The notes beneath the pieces are model-generated. The model saw only the letters and a list, made by a program, of their open reading frames with translations. It was not told the DNA's origin and did not search any database. This document shows positions 34,517-43,091 of a stretch of 64,000 nucleotides of DNA, piece after piece. Source of the DNA: Rouxiella sp. S1S-2 (lineage in GTDB: Bacteria; Pseudomonadota; Gammaproteobacteria; Enterobacterales; Enterobacteriaceae); assembly GCF_009208105.1 (NCBI RefSeq), contig NZ_WFKL01000001.1, forward strand, positions 2,542,001 through 2,606,000, read 5' to 3'. Position numbers and translations under genes: made by a program. Each line of letters begins with the position of its first letter. Within the stretch, counting starts at the first letter, position 1.

Positions 34517-35536
34517 ATGTCTCATTCTATCGTTTCAACAATTCCCCTCATTGACCTGTCAAAACTCGACGGCAGTTCGAATGAACGTACTGAATTTCTT
34601 GAAGAACTTCGCATTGCCGCGCGTGATGTTGGTTTCTTTTATCTAATAAACCACGGCATTGATTCAACGCTGCTATCTCAAGTACAGACCACTTCCCGAC
34701 ACTTTTTTGCGCTGCCTCAGCCAGAAAAAGACCGGGTTGCTATGGTCAATTCCAAGCATTTCCGTGGTTACAATCGCGCCGCCTCCGAGCGTACGCGTGG
34801 ACAGCCAGACTGGCGTGAACAGTTTGATCTCGGTGCCGAGCGTTTACCCATAGTACAGGACGAAAACTCACCGGCCTGGTCACGACTTCAGGGACCCAAT
34901 CAGTGGCCTGAAACGCTGCCTGAGCTTAAACCGCTGCTGTTAAACTGGCAAAAAGCGATGACTGGCATGTCGCTTAAAATTCTTCGCGCCTTTGCCGAGG
35001 CGCTGTCTCTTCCGCTAGACGCTTTTGATCCTCTTTATGGCGATAAGCCCAATGAGCATATTAAGCTGATTCGTTATCCGGGAAGAGGTGCCGACGAAAG
35101 TAATCAGGGCGTGGGCGCACACAAAGATTCTGGTTTTCTAAGCTTCCTGCTGCAAGACAGACAAAAAGGACTGCAGGTGGAGGTAGAGGACGGCCGCTGG
35201 GTAGACGCATTGCCGATTGAGGGCACATTTGTGGTTAATATTGGTGAGCTGCTTGAGTTGGCGACCAACGGTTATCTGCGCGCTACCGTGCACCGTGTTA
35301 TAGCGCCACCGGCAGAAAGTGAACGTCTTTCGCTAGCCTTCTTCCTCGGAGCCAAGCTTGACGCAATCGTGCCGGTATTTCAGCTGCCGGCAGAGTTGGC
35401 GGCTCAGGCAAATGGCCCTGAAAGTGATCCGCAAAACCCTCTGTTGCGCGACGTTGGCTGGAACTATCTGAAAGGGCGTTTGCGCTCGCATCCTGACGTG
35501 GCCGAGCGTTTTTACGCTGATATTCTCGTTTCCTGA
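34517..35536 (+). CDS. 2-oxoglutarate/Fe(II)-dependent oxygenase, isopenicillin-N-synthase family
   Basis: 339 residues. IPLIDLSKL and VGFFYLINHGI open the DIOX_N domain; the iron ligands are His and Asp in GAHKDSGFLSFLLQ and His in RATVHRVIAPP; the 2-oxoglutarate-binding RLS follows in ERLSLAFFLG. The fold is that of IPNS, ACC oxidase and flavone synthases. Bacterial members near MetQ-type importers may attack sulfur- or nitrogen-containing side chains. A strong hairpin separates it from that importer, yet the spacing suggests a shared role. Confidence 0.9.
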   Translation: MSHSIVSTIPLIDLSKLDGSSNERTEFLEELRIAARDVGFFYLINHGIDSTLLSQVQTTSRHFFALPQPEKDRVAMVNSKHFRGYNRAASERTRGQPDWREQFDLGAERLPIVQDENSPAWSRLQGPNQWPETLPELKPLLLNWQKAMTGMSLKILRAFAEALSLPLDAFDPLYGDKPNEHIKLIRYPGRGADESNQGVGAHKDSGFLSFLLQDRQKGLQVEVEDGRWVDALPIEGTFVVNIGELLELATNGYLRATVHRVIAPPAESERLSLAFFLGAKLDAIVPVFQLPAELAAQANGPESDPQNPLLRDVGWNYLKGRLRSHPDVAERFYADILVS

Positions 35537-35547
35537 ATAAACATGCT

Positions 35548-35581
35548 GCTAAGCCATTTATTAGATAATAAATGGCTTAGC
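35548..35581. terminator. Long inverted repeat after the oxygenase gene
   Basis: GCTAAGCCATTTATTA and its exact complement are separated by 2 bases (16-bp stem). T-rich sequence follows. It is likely a terminator or a partial attenuator before the MetQ-like gene. Confidence 0.7.
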
Positions 35582-35664
35582 TATTCTGTTTTAATTGTTT
35601 AGCTCCCGAGAACCAATATGATTGGATAGCCCTAGACGATAAACAATCAAAAAGGGCTATTTGT

Positions 35665-36480
35665 ATGTCGACAGGTAAGATTACGTTTTTGGCATCTTTA
35701 TTATTAATGGCAGTAAGTTCAGCAGGGCATGCCGCAGATGATACTAAAAAAACCATTACCCTCGGATTTAATCCAGGACCCTATCAGGAGCAATTTGCCA
35801 AGGGCGTAGGTCCCTTCCTGGAAGCCAAAGGTTACAAGCTGGTCTACAAAGACTTTAGTGACGGTATTCAGGTCAACAATGCCGTTGATACCGGTGCTAT
35901 TGACGGTAATATTATGCAGCATCCTATTTATCTGCAGGCTATTAATGAACGGCTTGGCATTAATAATATCGGTATTGTGCAAGTTCCTACCCCACCTATG
36001 GGCCTCTACTCCAATAAACACCAGAAGGGTGAAATCCCCAAAGCCGGTGAAACCATCTCGGTACCCAATCAGGCCTCGAACGAATACCGTGCTGCACTGC
36101 TGCTTCAGGACCTGGGTTGGATAAAAATTTCCCCAAAATCAGACCCGGCGACCTTCTCGCAAAAAGATATCACTGAAAATCCGTATAAGCTGGTATTTAA
36201 AGAAATGGACAATGCGCAGCAAGTTCGCGCCCTGCCGGACGTTGACTACGGTGCTATTCAAGGCAACTTTGCCGTGTCCAGCGGGATAAAGCTCAACAGT
36301 GCGCTCAAACTTGAAAATCCGGTCAAAGGCTTTATTAACGTGGTGACTATCGCCGGTAAGAATAAAGATGCGCAGTTTGCCAAAGATATTATCGCCGGTT
36401 ATCACTCAGCAGAGTTTAAGCACTACATCTTGTCCACTGAGCAGTATCAGGGCTACCTGCTGCCAGACTATTTAAAATAA
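35665..36480 (+). CDS. MetQ/NlpA-family substrate-binding protein
   Basis: 271 residues. Sec signal ending GHAADD without a lipobox, unlike typical MetQ, which is a lipoprotein. Family features: GFNPGPYQEQFAKGVGPFLE, NNAVDTGAIDGNIMQHPIYL, TISVPNQASNEYRAALLLQ and VDYGAIQGNFAVSSG. Members bind methionine or related compounds. The absence of a lipid anchor and the link to a 2-oxoglutarate oxygenase suggest a paralogue for a modified sulfur or amino compound, not the housekeeping MetQ. Confidence 0.88.
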   Translation: MSTGKITFLASLLLMAVSSAGHAADDTKKTITLGFNPGPYQEQFAKGVGPFLEAKGYKLVYKDFSDGIQVNNAVDTGAIDGNIMQHPIYLQAINERLGINNIGIVQVPTPPMGLYSNKHQKGEIPKAGETISVPNQASNEYRAALLLQDLGWIKISPKSDPATFSQKDITENPYKLVFKEMDNAQQVRALPDVDYGAIQGNFAVSSGIKLNSALKLENPVKGFINVVTIAGKNKDAQFAKDIIAGYHSAEFKHYILSTEQYQGYLLPDYLK

Positions 36481-36556
36481 AAAATATATTTGACTCGCCG
36501 GTCACGCTGACTCGCCGGCGAGTCGATGGTTATGCATTAATTATCGGGGCAGGGCA

Positions 36557-37573
36557 ATGATAGAGCTGCAGGACGTTGATAAAGTATTTCAGCGCAAAGG
36601 TAAAACCACACGGGCACTTAATAATATCAATTTAAAAATAGAACAGGGGGATATATACGGCATTATTGGCTACAGCGGCGCGGGTAAAAGTACGTTAGTA
36701 CGGCTTATCAACGCGCTTGAGGCACCCACCTCGGGCAGAGTCGTCGTTAAGGGTAAGGTTATTGGCGATTTTAACCCGAAGCAACTTAGAGAGATGAAAA
36801 AAGATATTGGCATGATTTTCCAGGGTTTCAACCTGCTTGAGTCGAAAACTGTATGGAAAAATGTGGCTATTCCACTGATTCTGGCCGGGAAAAGTAAGGC
36901 GTTTATCAGCGAGCGTGTTAACGAACTGCTTGAAGTTGTCGGCCTGGCAGATCGTGCAGCCAGTTATCCTGCCGAGCTGTCCGGTGGCCAAAAACAGCGT
37001 GTTGGCATTGCCCGGGCACTGGCCACCAACCCTTCGATTCTACTCTGCGACGAGGCCACGTCGGCGCTGGACCCGCAAACAACCTCGCAGATTTTGGTAC
37101 TTCTCAAACGTATTAGTCAGCAGTTTAATGTGACACTGGTGGTGATTACGCACGAGATGTCGGTGATCCAAAAAATCTGCAATAAAGTGGCAGTGATGGA
37201 AAATGGCAGCATTGTGGAACATGGCAACGTACTTGACGTTTTTGGTCAGCCCAAGCATCCCACCACGCTAAATTTTGTTCGCACGCTGGTTCACGACAGC
37301 CTACCGGAAAGTATCGATTCTCCGCCGGTCGATAATAACCGCGTTCGCCGTTATCGTCTGGAGTTTCTAGGTGAAACCGCAGGTCAGCCGGTTATTTATC
37401 AGATGATTAAGGCCTACGGTGTAGAATTTAATATCCTGTTCGCCAGCATGTCAGAAGTTCAGGAAACCGTTCTTGGGTTTATGATAATTCAGTTAACCGG
37501 TGATGCAGAACTGCTGCACAATGCCATTGTTTATTTGCAAAGCTGCGGCGTGCGGGTAGAGGAGTTGCATTAA
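36557..37573 (+). CDS. MetN-family ABC ATPase with NIL domain
   Basis: 338 residues. Walker A GYSGAGKST, signature LSGGQKQRVGIARAL, Walker B ILLCDEATSALDPQ, His in VITHEMSV. The C-terminal 80 residues (YRLEFLGETAGQPVIYQMIK, to the end) are the NIL/ACT-like domain that in MetN binds methionine and inhibits transport. The gene ends TAATG, overlapping the permease start by one base. Confidence 0.92.
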   Translation: MIELQDVDKVFQRKGKTTRALNNINLKIEQGDIYGIIGYSGAGKSTLVRLINALEAPTSGRVVVKGKVIGDFNPKQLREMKKDIGMIFQGFNLLESKTVWKNVAIPLILAGKSKAFISERVNELLEVVGLADRAASYPAELSGGQKQRVGIARALATNPSILLCDEATSALDPQTTSQILVLLKRISQQFNVTLVVITHEMSVIQKICNKVAVMENGSIVEHGNVLDVFGQPKHPTTLNFVRTLVHDSLPESIDSPPVDNNRVRRYRLEFLGETAGQPVIYQMIKAYGVEFNILFASMSEVQETVLGFMIIQLTGDAELLHNAIVYLQSCGVRVEELH

Positions 37574-38232
37574 TGTTTGAGACCGCTATCACCTTGGACC
37601 AATTTATTGCCGCGATGCAGGACACGCTATTAATGGTCAGCGTTTCTCTGCTGATAGGCTCACTGCTTGGCGTGCCACTGGGTATTTTATTGGTCATTAC
37701 TCGTCCGGGCGGACTGGTAAATAATCGATTTTTCTATACGGTAATCAACCCTATTATCAATATTGTACGCTCCCTGCCGTTTATCATCTTAATGATATCT
37801 ATCATCCCGTTTACTCGTTTGGTGGTACATACCACTATTGGTACCGCGGGTGCTATTGTGCCACTCATTATATTTATTGCCCCCTATATTGCGCGTCTGG
37901 TTGAGAGCTCGCTGCTGGAAATTAATCCGGGAATTATTGAGGCGGCGAAATCCATGGGCGCGACGCCGCTGCAGGCAATTTGGCACTTTTTACTGCCTGA
38001 AGCACTGGCCTCACTCGTTTTAGCACTGACTACCGCAACGATTGGCCTGATTGGCGCCACCGCGATGGCGGGAACCGTAGGCGGCGGTGGCATCGGGGAC
38101 TTGGCCATTACTTACGGCTATCAGCGCTTTGACACCTTTGCCACGGTTTCTACTGCGGTGGTATTGATTATTGTGGTTCAAGGCCTTCAATCAGTCGGTA
38201 ATGTGATTTCACGTCGCCTGCGCCGGGAGTAA
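37573..38232 (+). CDS. MetI-family ABC transporter permease
   Basis: 219 residues, five helices. DTLLMVSVSLLIGSLLGVPLG, RSLPFIILMISIIPFTR and the coupling loop EAAKSMGATPLQAIWHFLLPEA are MetI hallmarks, with GGGGIGDLAITYGYQRFDT near the end. One-base overlap with the ATPase gene shows translational coupling. A stem-loop follows. Confidence 0.92.
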   Translation: MFETAITLDQFIAAMQDTLLMVSVSLLIGSLLGVPLGILLVITRPGGLVNNRFFYTVINPIINIVRSLPFIILMISIIPFTRLVVHTTIGTAGAIVPLIIFIAPYIARLVESSLLEINPGIIEAAKSMGATPLQAIWHFLLPEALASLVLALTTATIGLIGATAMAGTVGGGGIGDLAITYGYQRFDTFATVSTAVVLIIVVQGLQSVGNVISRRLRRE

Positions 38233-38250
38233 TGACTTAAAAAATATCGC

Positions 38251-38294
38251 TAACCTGTTGCCGTATCTGCACTATGCAATACCGCAACAGGTTA
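38251..38294. terminator. Terminator-like hairpin after the metI-like gene
   Basis: TAACCTGTTGC and GCAACAGGTTA form an 11-bp perfect stem with a partly paired 22-base loop. It also sits 2 bases after the convergent small gene's stop, so it probably serves both strands. Confidence 0.65.
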
Positions 38295-38296
38295 TA

Positions 38297-38509
38297 TTAT
38301 TGAGTCTGTTCACGCGCTTCTAACTGCAATTTGTCACGTTCCTCATACTTCTCTAGCGCTTTATCAAGCGTGTATTGGTTACTGCTGAGAGGGACGTGGT
38401 GGGTATTTTGTACTTGTATATCATTCATGAAAAGTTGATTAAAGGCTGGATATATTCGAGAGGCGATACTGCCAACATAACCCATGATGCTCATAATATT
38501 ATGTGGCAT
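38297..38509 (-). CDS. Small protein of unknown function (70 residues)
   Basis: The ATG is preceded by AAAGGA at good spacing. The N-terminal half is mildly hydrophobic (NIMSIMGYVGSIASRIYPAF) and the C-terminal half is charged and helical (LDKALEKYEERDKLQLEARE). I do not recognise it. The shared terminator with the metI-like gene supports expression. A small inner-membrane-associated or regulatory protein is possible. Confidence 0.5.
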   Translation of the reverse strand: MPHNIMSIMGYVGSIASRIYPAFNQLFMNDIQVQNTHHVPLSSNQYTLDKALEKYEERDKLQLEAREQTQ

Positions 38510-38928
38510 AGATAAATCCTTTGTTATGTTCAAGCTTGTCTCGCTAAAGCATGAACTATTTGTAAGGTATGAAATGAGTTTATTTTAAAAGGCTGGCGTC
38601 GACATTAATAAAATCTGGTTGACTTAAGAAGTCTCACATCTTGATTAATGTACGGCAAGTTATTGTTAGGTGCAGTATGAAGTTAGTCTGTAATTATTGA
38701 TTTCCTTACTGTGTTTTTAGATGCTTCTAAACTAAATGCCGGAAAATAAATGGTTTGGAGGGTTTGACTAAACATTAAATATATCTTGCTGAATACGGTG
38801 TGTCGTTATGCCGTTTTACAGATAAGCAAAGTTAAAAGGATTAGTTCAATTAGCAGCGGTTTATTGGTTTACTGTTTCCAGTCGACGGGGAATACGCCCC
38901 AAACAAATCGGTAAATAAGGAGTGTGTG
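38510..38928. other. AT-rich gap between two divergent small genes
   Basis: No further gene seen. The right end holds a small hairpin GGGG-aatacg-CCCC (38887-38900) about 30 bases before the next start. Promoters for both small genes should lie here. Confidence 0.4.
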
Positions 38929-39108
38929 ATGGCTAAAAATTTATCCACCAATTCTTTGTGGCAAAGCATTAAGCGCCGATGTTCTGCGACATTCTTTTCA
39001 CGGTCTCCTGCGGATAGCTCACGGTTAGTTGAATCGCTTCTTGTTACAGGATCCTTATATGGCATCGAACTCGGAAATATTGACCCTTCCTGGTATCGCC
39101 AGAAGTAG
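38929..39108 (+). CDS. Small basic protein of unknown function (59 residues)
   Basis: AAGGAG lies seven bases before ATG, one of the best ribosome sites in the window. The product has a basic, serine-rich first half (SLWQSIKRRCSATFFSRSPA) and ends GIELGNIDPSWYRQK. No family recognised. A strong terminator at 39270-39299 lies downstream with no other gene between, which supports a real transcript. Confidence 0.5.
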   Translation: MAKNLSTNSLWQSIKRRCSATFFSRSPADSSRLVESLLVTGSLYGIELGNIDPSWYRQK

Positions 39109-39269
39109 TCAATATCAGCGGCTATTACGTCGCAGTTATTGGAATGAGCTGTGCTATTTAAACAGCTCGAGTGGTAAGCGGTAAGATGATTTTCTCCTGA
39201 AGTAAGAGCAGTAACGTTGTTGAGATCTCCCCGGTCTTGTCGAATGTGATTTTTATCCCAGTTGCGGAG

Positions 39270-39299
39270 CCTATGACTTTTTCAGTCATAGGTTTTTTT
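39270..39299 (+). terminator. Rho-independent terminator
   Basis: CCTATGACT-ttttc-AGTCATAGG followed by T7. It ends the transcript of the small basic protein, about 160 bases after its stop. Confidence 0.92.
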
Positions 39300-39337
39300 A
39301 TGCTCTTTTTTGAGTTTTAGTCCATAGCCTAACCTGT

Positions 39338-39775
39338 TTACTGCCGCTCAAAATTATCGTACACACGGCGGACCAGGCTAAGCAACTGCTGATGCTCTTC
39401 CTCACTCAGTCCTTCAATGGCGACTTTTTTAAGCTCTTGCCCCTGCAGATGCATAATTTTTTTCACTTCACGTCCGGCTTCAGTGAGCGTTAAACGCATA
39501 ATTCTGCGGTCGTCTGCGTCGGGGTCGCTGGTTAGTAGGCCTTTGTCGCGCAGGCCCTTGATAAGCCTGGCAAGTTGCGCTTTATCTCGTTCCATAAAAC
39601 GTGACAAATCGCCCTGTACAGCGCCTGGATAACGGCCAAGATAACTTAAAACTTTGGCTTCCATATGGGTGATGTCATAGTTTCCATCACGCAGGAGCTC
39701 AAACTGTTTGGCGCGATAGCGATGCATAATCATATGCATTATCCACAGCACATCGTCATTGTGGGATTCACTCAT
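39338..39775 (-). CDS. MarR-family transcriptional regulator
   Basis: 145 residues. Winged helix: THMEAKVLSYLGRYPGAVQG, DLSRFMERDKAQLARLIKGL (recognition helix) and LTSDPDADDRRIMRLTLTEAG (wing with the DxRxxxLxLT signature). Start chosen at the ATG that begins the family-like part; GGAGA lies 12 bases upstream. It is divergent from the siderophore-interacting-protein gene and a perfect dyad lies between them, so it most likely represses both. Confidence 0.9.
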   Translation of the reverse strand: MSESHNDDVLWIMHMIMHRYRAKQFELLRDGNYDITHMEAKVLSYLGRYPGAVQGDLSRFMERDKAQLARLIKGLRDKGLLTSDPDADDRRIMRLTLTEAGREVKKIMHLQGQELKKVAIEGLSEEEHQQLLSLVRRVYDNFERQ

Positions 39776-39808
39776 TAGTTGACAATGTCTCCTATTCTCA
39801 TTTAGATT

Positions 39809-39823
39809 GTTGATATTATCAAC
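39809..39823. promoter_or_regulatory. MarR-type operator
   Basis: GTTGATA-t-TATCAAC, a perfect 7-bp dyad, 20 bases before the SIP gene and 34 bases before marR-like. MarR dimers usually bind such 15-20 bp palindromes. Confidence 0.65.
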
Positions 39824-39842
39824 CAAGTGGAACAATTTTACC

Positions 39843-40580
39843 ATGACCGACAATTTATCCATCAGCCGCGTGCAACTCATTCGTCATGAAATAAAACGCC
39901 GCCAGCTTGACGTGGTGAACGTTGAGCAAATCAGTCCGGGATTTAAACGCATCACCCTCACCGGTGATTCGCTGGCTGATTTTATCAGTGCATCATTTGA
40001 TGACCACATAAAATTTATTGTTAATCCCGAGGCGGCCGAACCGGCGATGCGCGATTACACACCGCGTTCATACGACAATGTTAAAAAAGAGTTGGTTATA
40101 GAATTCGCCATGCACGGAGAAGGGCCTGCCAACCAGTGGGCAGAAAATGTTAAAGCCGGTGACAAAGCTTTTATAGCCGGTCCGCGGGGTTCTCGGGTTA
40201 TCCCAATGGATTATGACTGGCAGTTGATGCTGGGTGACGAAACGGCATTTCCGGCCATTGCGCGTCGTTTAGAAGAGCTACCGGCTGGGACGCGCGTTAC
40301 CGTCGTTGCCTTGGCTGCCGACAAGCAGGATCGTCTCACATTTAGCTCACAGGCAAATCCTGAAATTATTTGGGTGGACACCCCAGAGCAGCTAACGGAA
40401 TGGGCTATCAATCATCAGCTTGCGGCAGGTGAAGGCTTTGTATGGTGTGCCGCCGAGGCCTCGATTATTAAGGCGCTGCGCAACATTTTTGTTGAGGAAA
40501 AAGGTCACAACATTAATGCCATACGTACCTCGGCCTATTGGAAAAAAAGAACCGCCGCGTTTCATGAAGAAGTGTCTTAA
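39843..40580 (+). CDS. Siderophore-interacting protein (YqjH/ViuB family ferric reductase)
   Basis: 245 residues. FAD-binding part: DHIKFIV, RDYTPRSYDN and the phosphate loop FAMHGEGPANQWAENVKAGD; C-terminal NAD(P)H-type domain: LGDETAFPAIARRLEELP, then WCAAEASIIKALRNIF. This is the SIP family, whose members (E. coli YqjH, Vibrio ViuB) reduce ferric siderophores in the cytosol to free Fe(II). Divergent MarR-type control replaces the PadR-type YqjI of E. coli. Confidence 0.92.
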   Translation: MTDNLSISRVQLIRHEIKRRQLDVVNVEQISPGFKRITLTGDSLADFISASFDDHIKFIVNPEAAEPAMRDYTPRSYDNVKKELVIEFAMHGEGPANQWAENVKAGDKAFIAGPRGSRVIPMDYDWQLMLGDETAFPAIARRLEELPAGTRVTVVALAADKQDRLTFSSQANPEIIWVDTPEQLTEWAINHQLAAGEGFVWCAAEASIIKALRNIFVEEKGHNINAIRTSAYWKKRTAAFHEEVS

Positions 40581-40601
40581 CCGCAGATCTCATCGCGCTT
40601 T

Positions 40602-41390
40602 TTAGCTGCCCCTCAGGGCAGCATATCCCTTCGCGATGCCATAAAAAAGTGCCCCAAATCCACCAACAAAAAATCCAACTGGCCAGTTGGTTTCATAAGA
40701 AATCGCGATTGCGAGCCAGACGGTTAAAAGAGCGATGGCAATCGAGAGTAAGACGGCTGCTATAGGTCGCGAAGTCAGCGTGCGTGCCACCGCGGCGGGA
40801 CCTACCATCAGACTGAATACCAATAGCGCGCCAACCACGGGCAACGCCATGGCGGTTGATAGCGCCAAAATAGCCAAAAACAACAACTCCATTTTTTTGG
40901 CTGAAACGCCTTGAACTTCGGCTAACTCCGCTGAAACTGAGCTTATTACCAGTGAGTAAAACAGCTTCGCAGTCAGCCCTATCACCAACAGGCTGGTGAT
41001 GCCTACCGGCACAAGTTCAGCGCTGCTGACGCCCAGCACTTCGCCAAACAGCAGGGCATAAACCTGCTGTGAATACTGGCTGCTCATGCTTAAAAATACC
41101 GTGCCGAGGCTTAACAACATCACCAGCGTCAGGGCGGTTGCCACTTCGTGACGACCATTTTTCGCCAGTTGGTTGATACCTATCACCCCGAGACCGGCAA
41201 ACGTAATCAGTCCTATAAAGCTGTTTATGCCCAGTAAACTGGCCAGCGCAGCACCGGGAAAAGTGCCAAGGGGAAGAGCATGAGCGGCGAACGAGGCACC
41301 GCGCAGCACGATAAAAAATCCGACAAAACCTGCGACAATTGCCACCAATGTCACGACGACCCAAGTGTTAATCATAAAACTGGAGAACAT
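40602..41390 (-). CDS. Metal ABC transporter permease (ABC-3 family)
   Basis: 262 residues, seven to eight helices. VLRGASFAAHALPLGTFPGAALASLLG is the ABC-3 start; ELAEVQGVSAKKMELLFLAI is the coupling loop; PVVGALLVFSLMVGPAAVARTL is conserved. It is the second permease of a metal importer, 1 base after the other permease. The ZnuB/MntB family imports Zn, Mn or Fe. Confidence 0.9.
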   Translation of the reverse strand: MFSSFMINTWVVVTLVAIVAGFVGFFIVLRGASFAAHALPLGTFPGAALASLLGINSFIGLITFAGLGVIGINQLAKNGRHEVATALTLVMLLSLGTVFLSMSSQYSQQVYALLFGEVLGVSSAELVPVGITSLLVIGLTAKLFYSLVISSVSAELAEVQGVSAKKMELLFLAILALSTAMALPVVGALLVFSLMVGPAAVARTLTSRPIAAVLLSIAIALLTVWLAIAISYETNWPVGFFVGGFGALFYGIAKGYAALRGS

Positions 41391-41391
41391 G

Positions 41392-42255
41392 TTACTGCTT
41401 CCTGATGGGGATAAGGTGAGTAGCGGCCAGATAGGCGATGAAAATCAACGCCACAATGAAAAAACTGACCGGCCAACCGTGACCCGGCGTCCAGTAAAAA
41501 CTGTCGTAGGCCAGCGCAATACCCCCCCACGTTGCTGCAAGGCCGATAATCACGGCGAGTAGAACCGCTGTAAACGGTCGATGGGTGAGCCTGAGCGCGA
41601 CAGCCGCGGGGCCAATCAGCAGGGCAGTGGAAAGCACGGCGCCCACTGTCATGGCCGAAAGCGTAACCGCCAGTGATAACAGCGACAGATAAATAAGTGA
41701 CACGAGGCGAGTATTAACGCCCAACACTTCGGCCAACTCTTTGTCGAGAGAGCTGAGCAGCAGGGGGCGATAAATAATACCGATAACCCCCAGCGCGCCG
41801 CCCCCAAGCCACAGGGCCAGCGGTATCATTGAAGCGGGTATAGCAAACATCGAGCCAAACATCACAGTGATGGCCGCACCGGTGGTGCTATGGCTGGTGA
41901 CGTCAAAATAGAGCAACAGTGCCGCCAGTCCGAGCCCCGCACCTAGCACGATGCCGGTCATTAGGTCACGCTCACGTGCGCGGCGAATATCAACCAGCTC
42001 CATGCTAAATGAAGCGATTAGCGCCATGCCGAGTAGGCCAATCAGCGGGTTAATGCCCAACAAAAAAGAGAGTGCACCGCCCGCGCTGCTGACGTCGGCC
42101 AGTGCGTGCCCTGCAAAAGACTGACCACGAATAACGGTAAAAACGCCGACCACGCCGGAAACGACAGCGGTACCGCCGCCAATAATGAGCGCGGTATGCA
42201 CGGGCGCACTGGTAAAAAACCCCGGCTCTACTAAGAAATTTATCAGGGAATTCAT
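41392..42255 (-). CDS. Metal ABC transporter permease (ABC-3 family)
   Basis: 287 residues. VIRGQSFAGHALADVSSAGGALSFLLG, ELAEVLGVNTRLVSLIYLSL and VGAVLSTALLIGPAAVALRL are conserved ABC-3 features. Having two different permeases forming one channel is like the MntB/C or SitC/D arrangement, not the ZnuB homodimer. It follows the ATPase by 7 bases. Confidence 0.9.
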   Translation of the reverse strand: MNSLINFLVEPGFFTSAPVHTALIIGGGTAVVSGVVGVFTVIRGQSFAGHALADVSSAGGALSFLLGINPLIGLLGMALIASFSMELVDIRRARERDLMTGIVLGAGLGLAALLLYFDVTSHSTTGAAITVMFGSMFAIPASMIPLALWLGGGALGVIGIIYRPLLLSSLDKELAEVLGVNTRLVSLIYLSLLSLAVTLSAMTVGAVLSTALLIGPAAVALRLTHRPFTAVLLAVIIGLAATWGGIALAYDSFYWTPGHGWPVSFFIVALIFIAYLAATHLIPIRKQ

Positions 42256-42262
42256 AGAAAAA

Positions 42263-43090
42263 TCATACTTTCATCAGGTTTTCATCAGGCATAGAAAGGG
42301 CGCACGGTTCACTAGAGGCGTTGGCGGCAATCACCAGTACACGGTTCATGACCCGTAAAACCTCAATCGGATGGCCATAGAGTTCGCTTAGCACGCGGCT
42401 TTGCACGACGTCATCAGTTTTTCCGCTTGCAGCACGGCCACTGGCGAGGTAAACGATGCTGTCCATGGATGACAGCAGCGGATTCATATCATGCGCCGAC
42501 AGAAGAATAGTGACCTGATGGGCGCGTGAAAGGTGGCGCAACAGCGCCACAATCTCAGACACACTGCGAATATCAAGATTCGCCAGGGGTTCGTCGAGTA
42601 AGAGTAAACGAGGACGGCGGATCAGGGCATGAGCGATAAGCACTCGCTGCTGCTGGCCACCGGAAAGATTACCAATACGCTTATCGGCGAACGCTTCTGC
42701 GCCCACTTCTTTGAGCATGGCATCAACCTGCTGTTTCACCTTCTTTGAATTCAGGCTAAGTCCGAGCCGCTGCCCATTAAGCCCCAGCGCCACAAGATCT
42801 CTGGCACGTAGGGGGATCTCGGCATCAAGCATGATTTTTTGCGGAACGTATCCCACAGAATTCATACCCGCCTTGCCCGCTTTGCCATCAAGCATCACGC
42901 TGCCGCTGTCTAAGGGCTGAAAGCCGAGTAACGTTCTGAGGAGAGTGGTTTTACCCGAGCCGTTAGAACCAATTAACCCGCAGAATTCACCGGCTTTAAG
43001 GGAGAAACTCACCCCCTCCAACACGGATTTTCCAGAAAATGATACGCTGAGATTTTCTGCGACCAGCACGCCGCCGTCCTCGGTTGCCAT
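42263..43090 (-). CDS. Metal ABC transporter ATP-binding protein
   Basis: 275 residues. Walker A GSNGSGKTT, Q-loop YVPQKIML, signature [16 protein letters not shown], Walker B LLLLDEPLANLDIRS, His in LSAHDMNPL. The ATG sits one base after the binding-protein stop (TAAGATGG). A 25-residue C-terminal tail (ANASSEPCALSMPDENLM) follows the core. Energises the importer. Confidence 0.92.
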   Translation of the reverse strand: MATEDGGVLVAENLSVSFSGKSVLEGVSFSLKAGEFCGLIGSNGSGKTTLLRTLLGFQPLDSGSVMLDGKAGKAGMNSVGYVPQKIMLDAEIPLRARDLVALGLNGQRLGLSLNSKKVKQQVDAMLKEVGAEAFADKRIGNLSGGQQQRVLIAHALIRRPRLLLLDEPLANLDIRSVSEIVALLRHLSRAHQVTILLSAHDMNPLLSSMDSIVYLASGRAASGKTDDVVQSRVLSELYGHPIEVLRVMNRVLVIAANASSEPCALSMPDENLMKV

Positions 43091-43091
43091 C

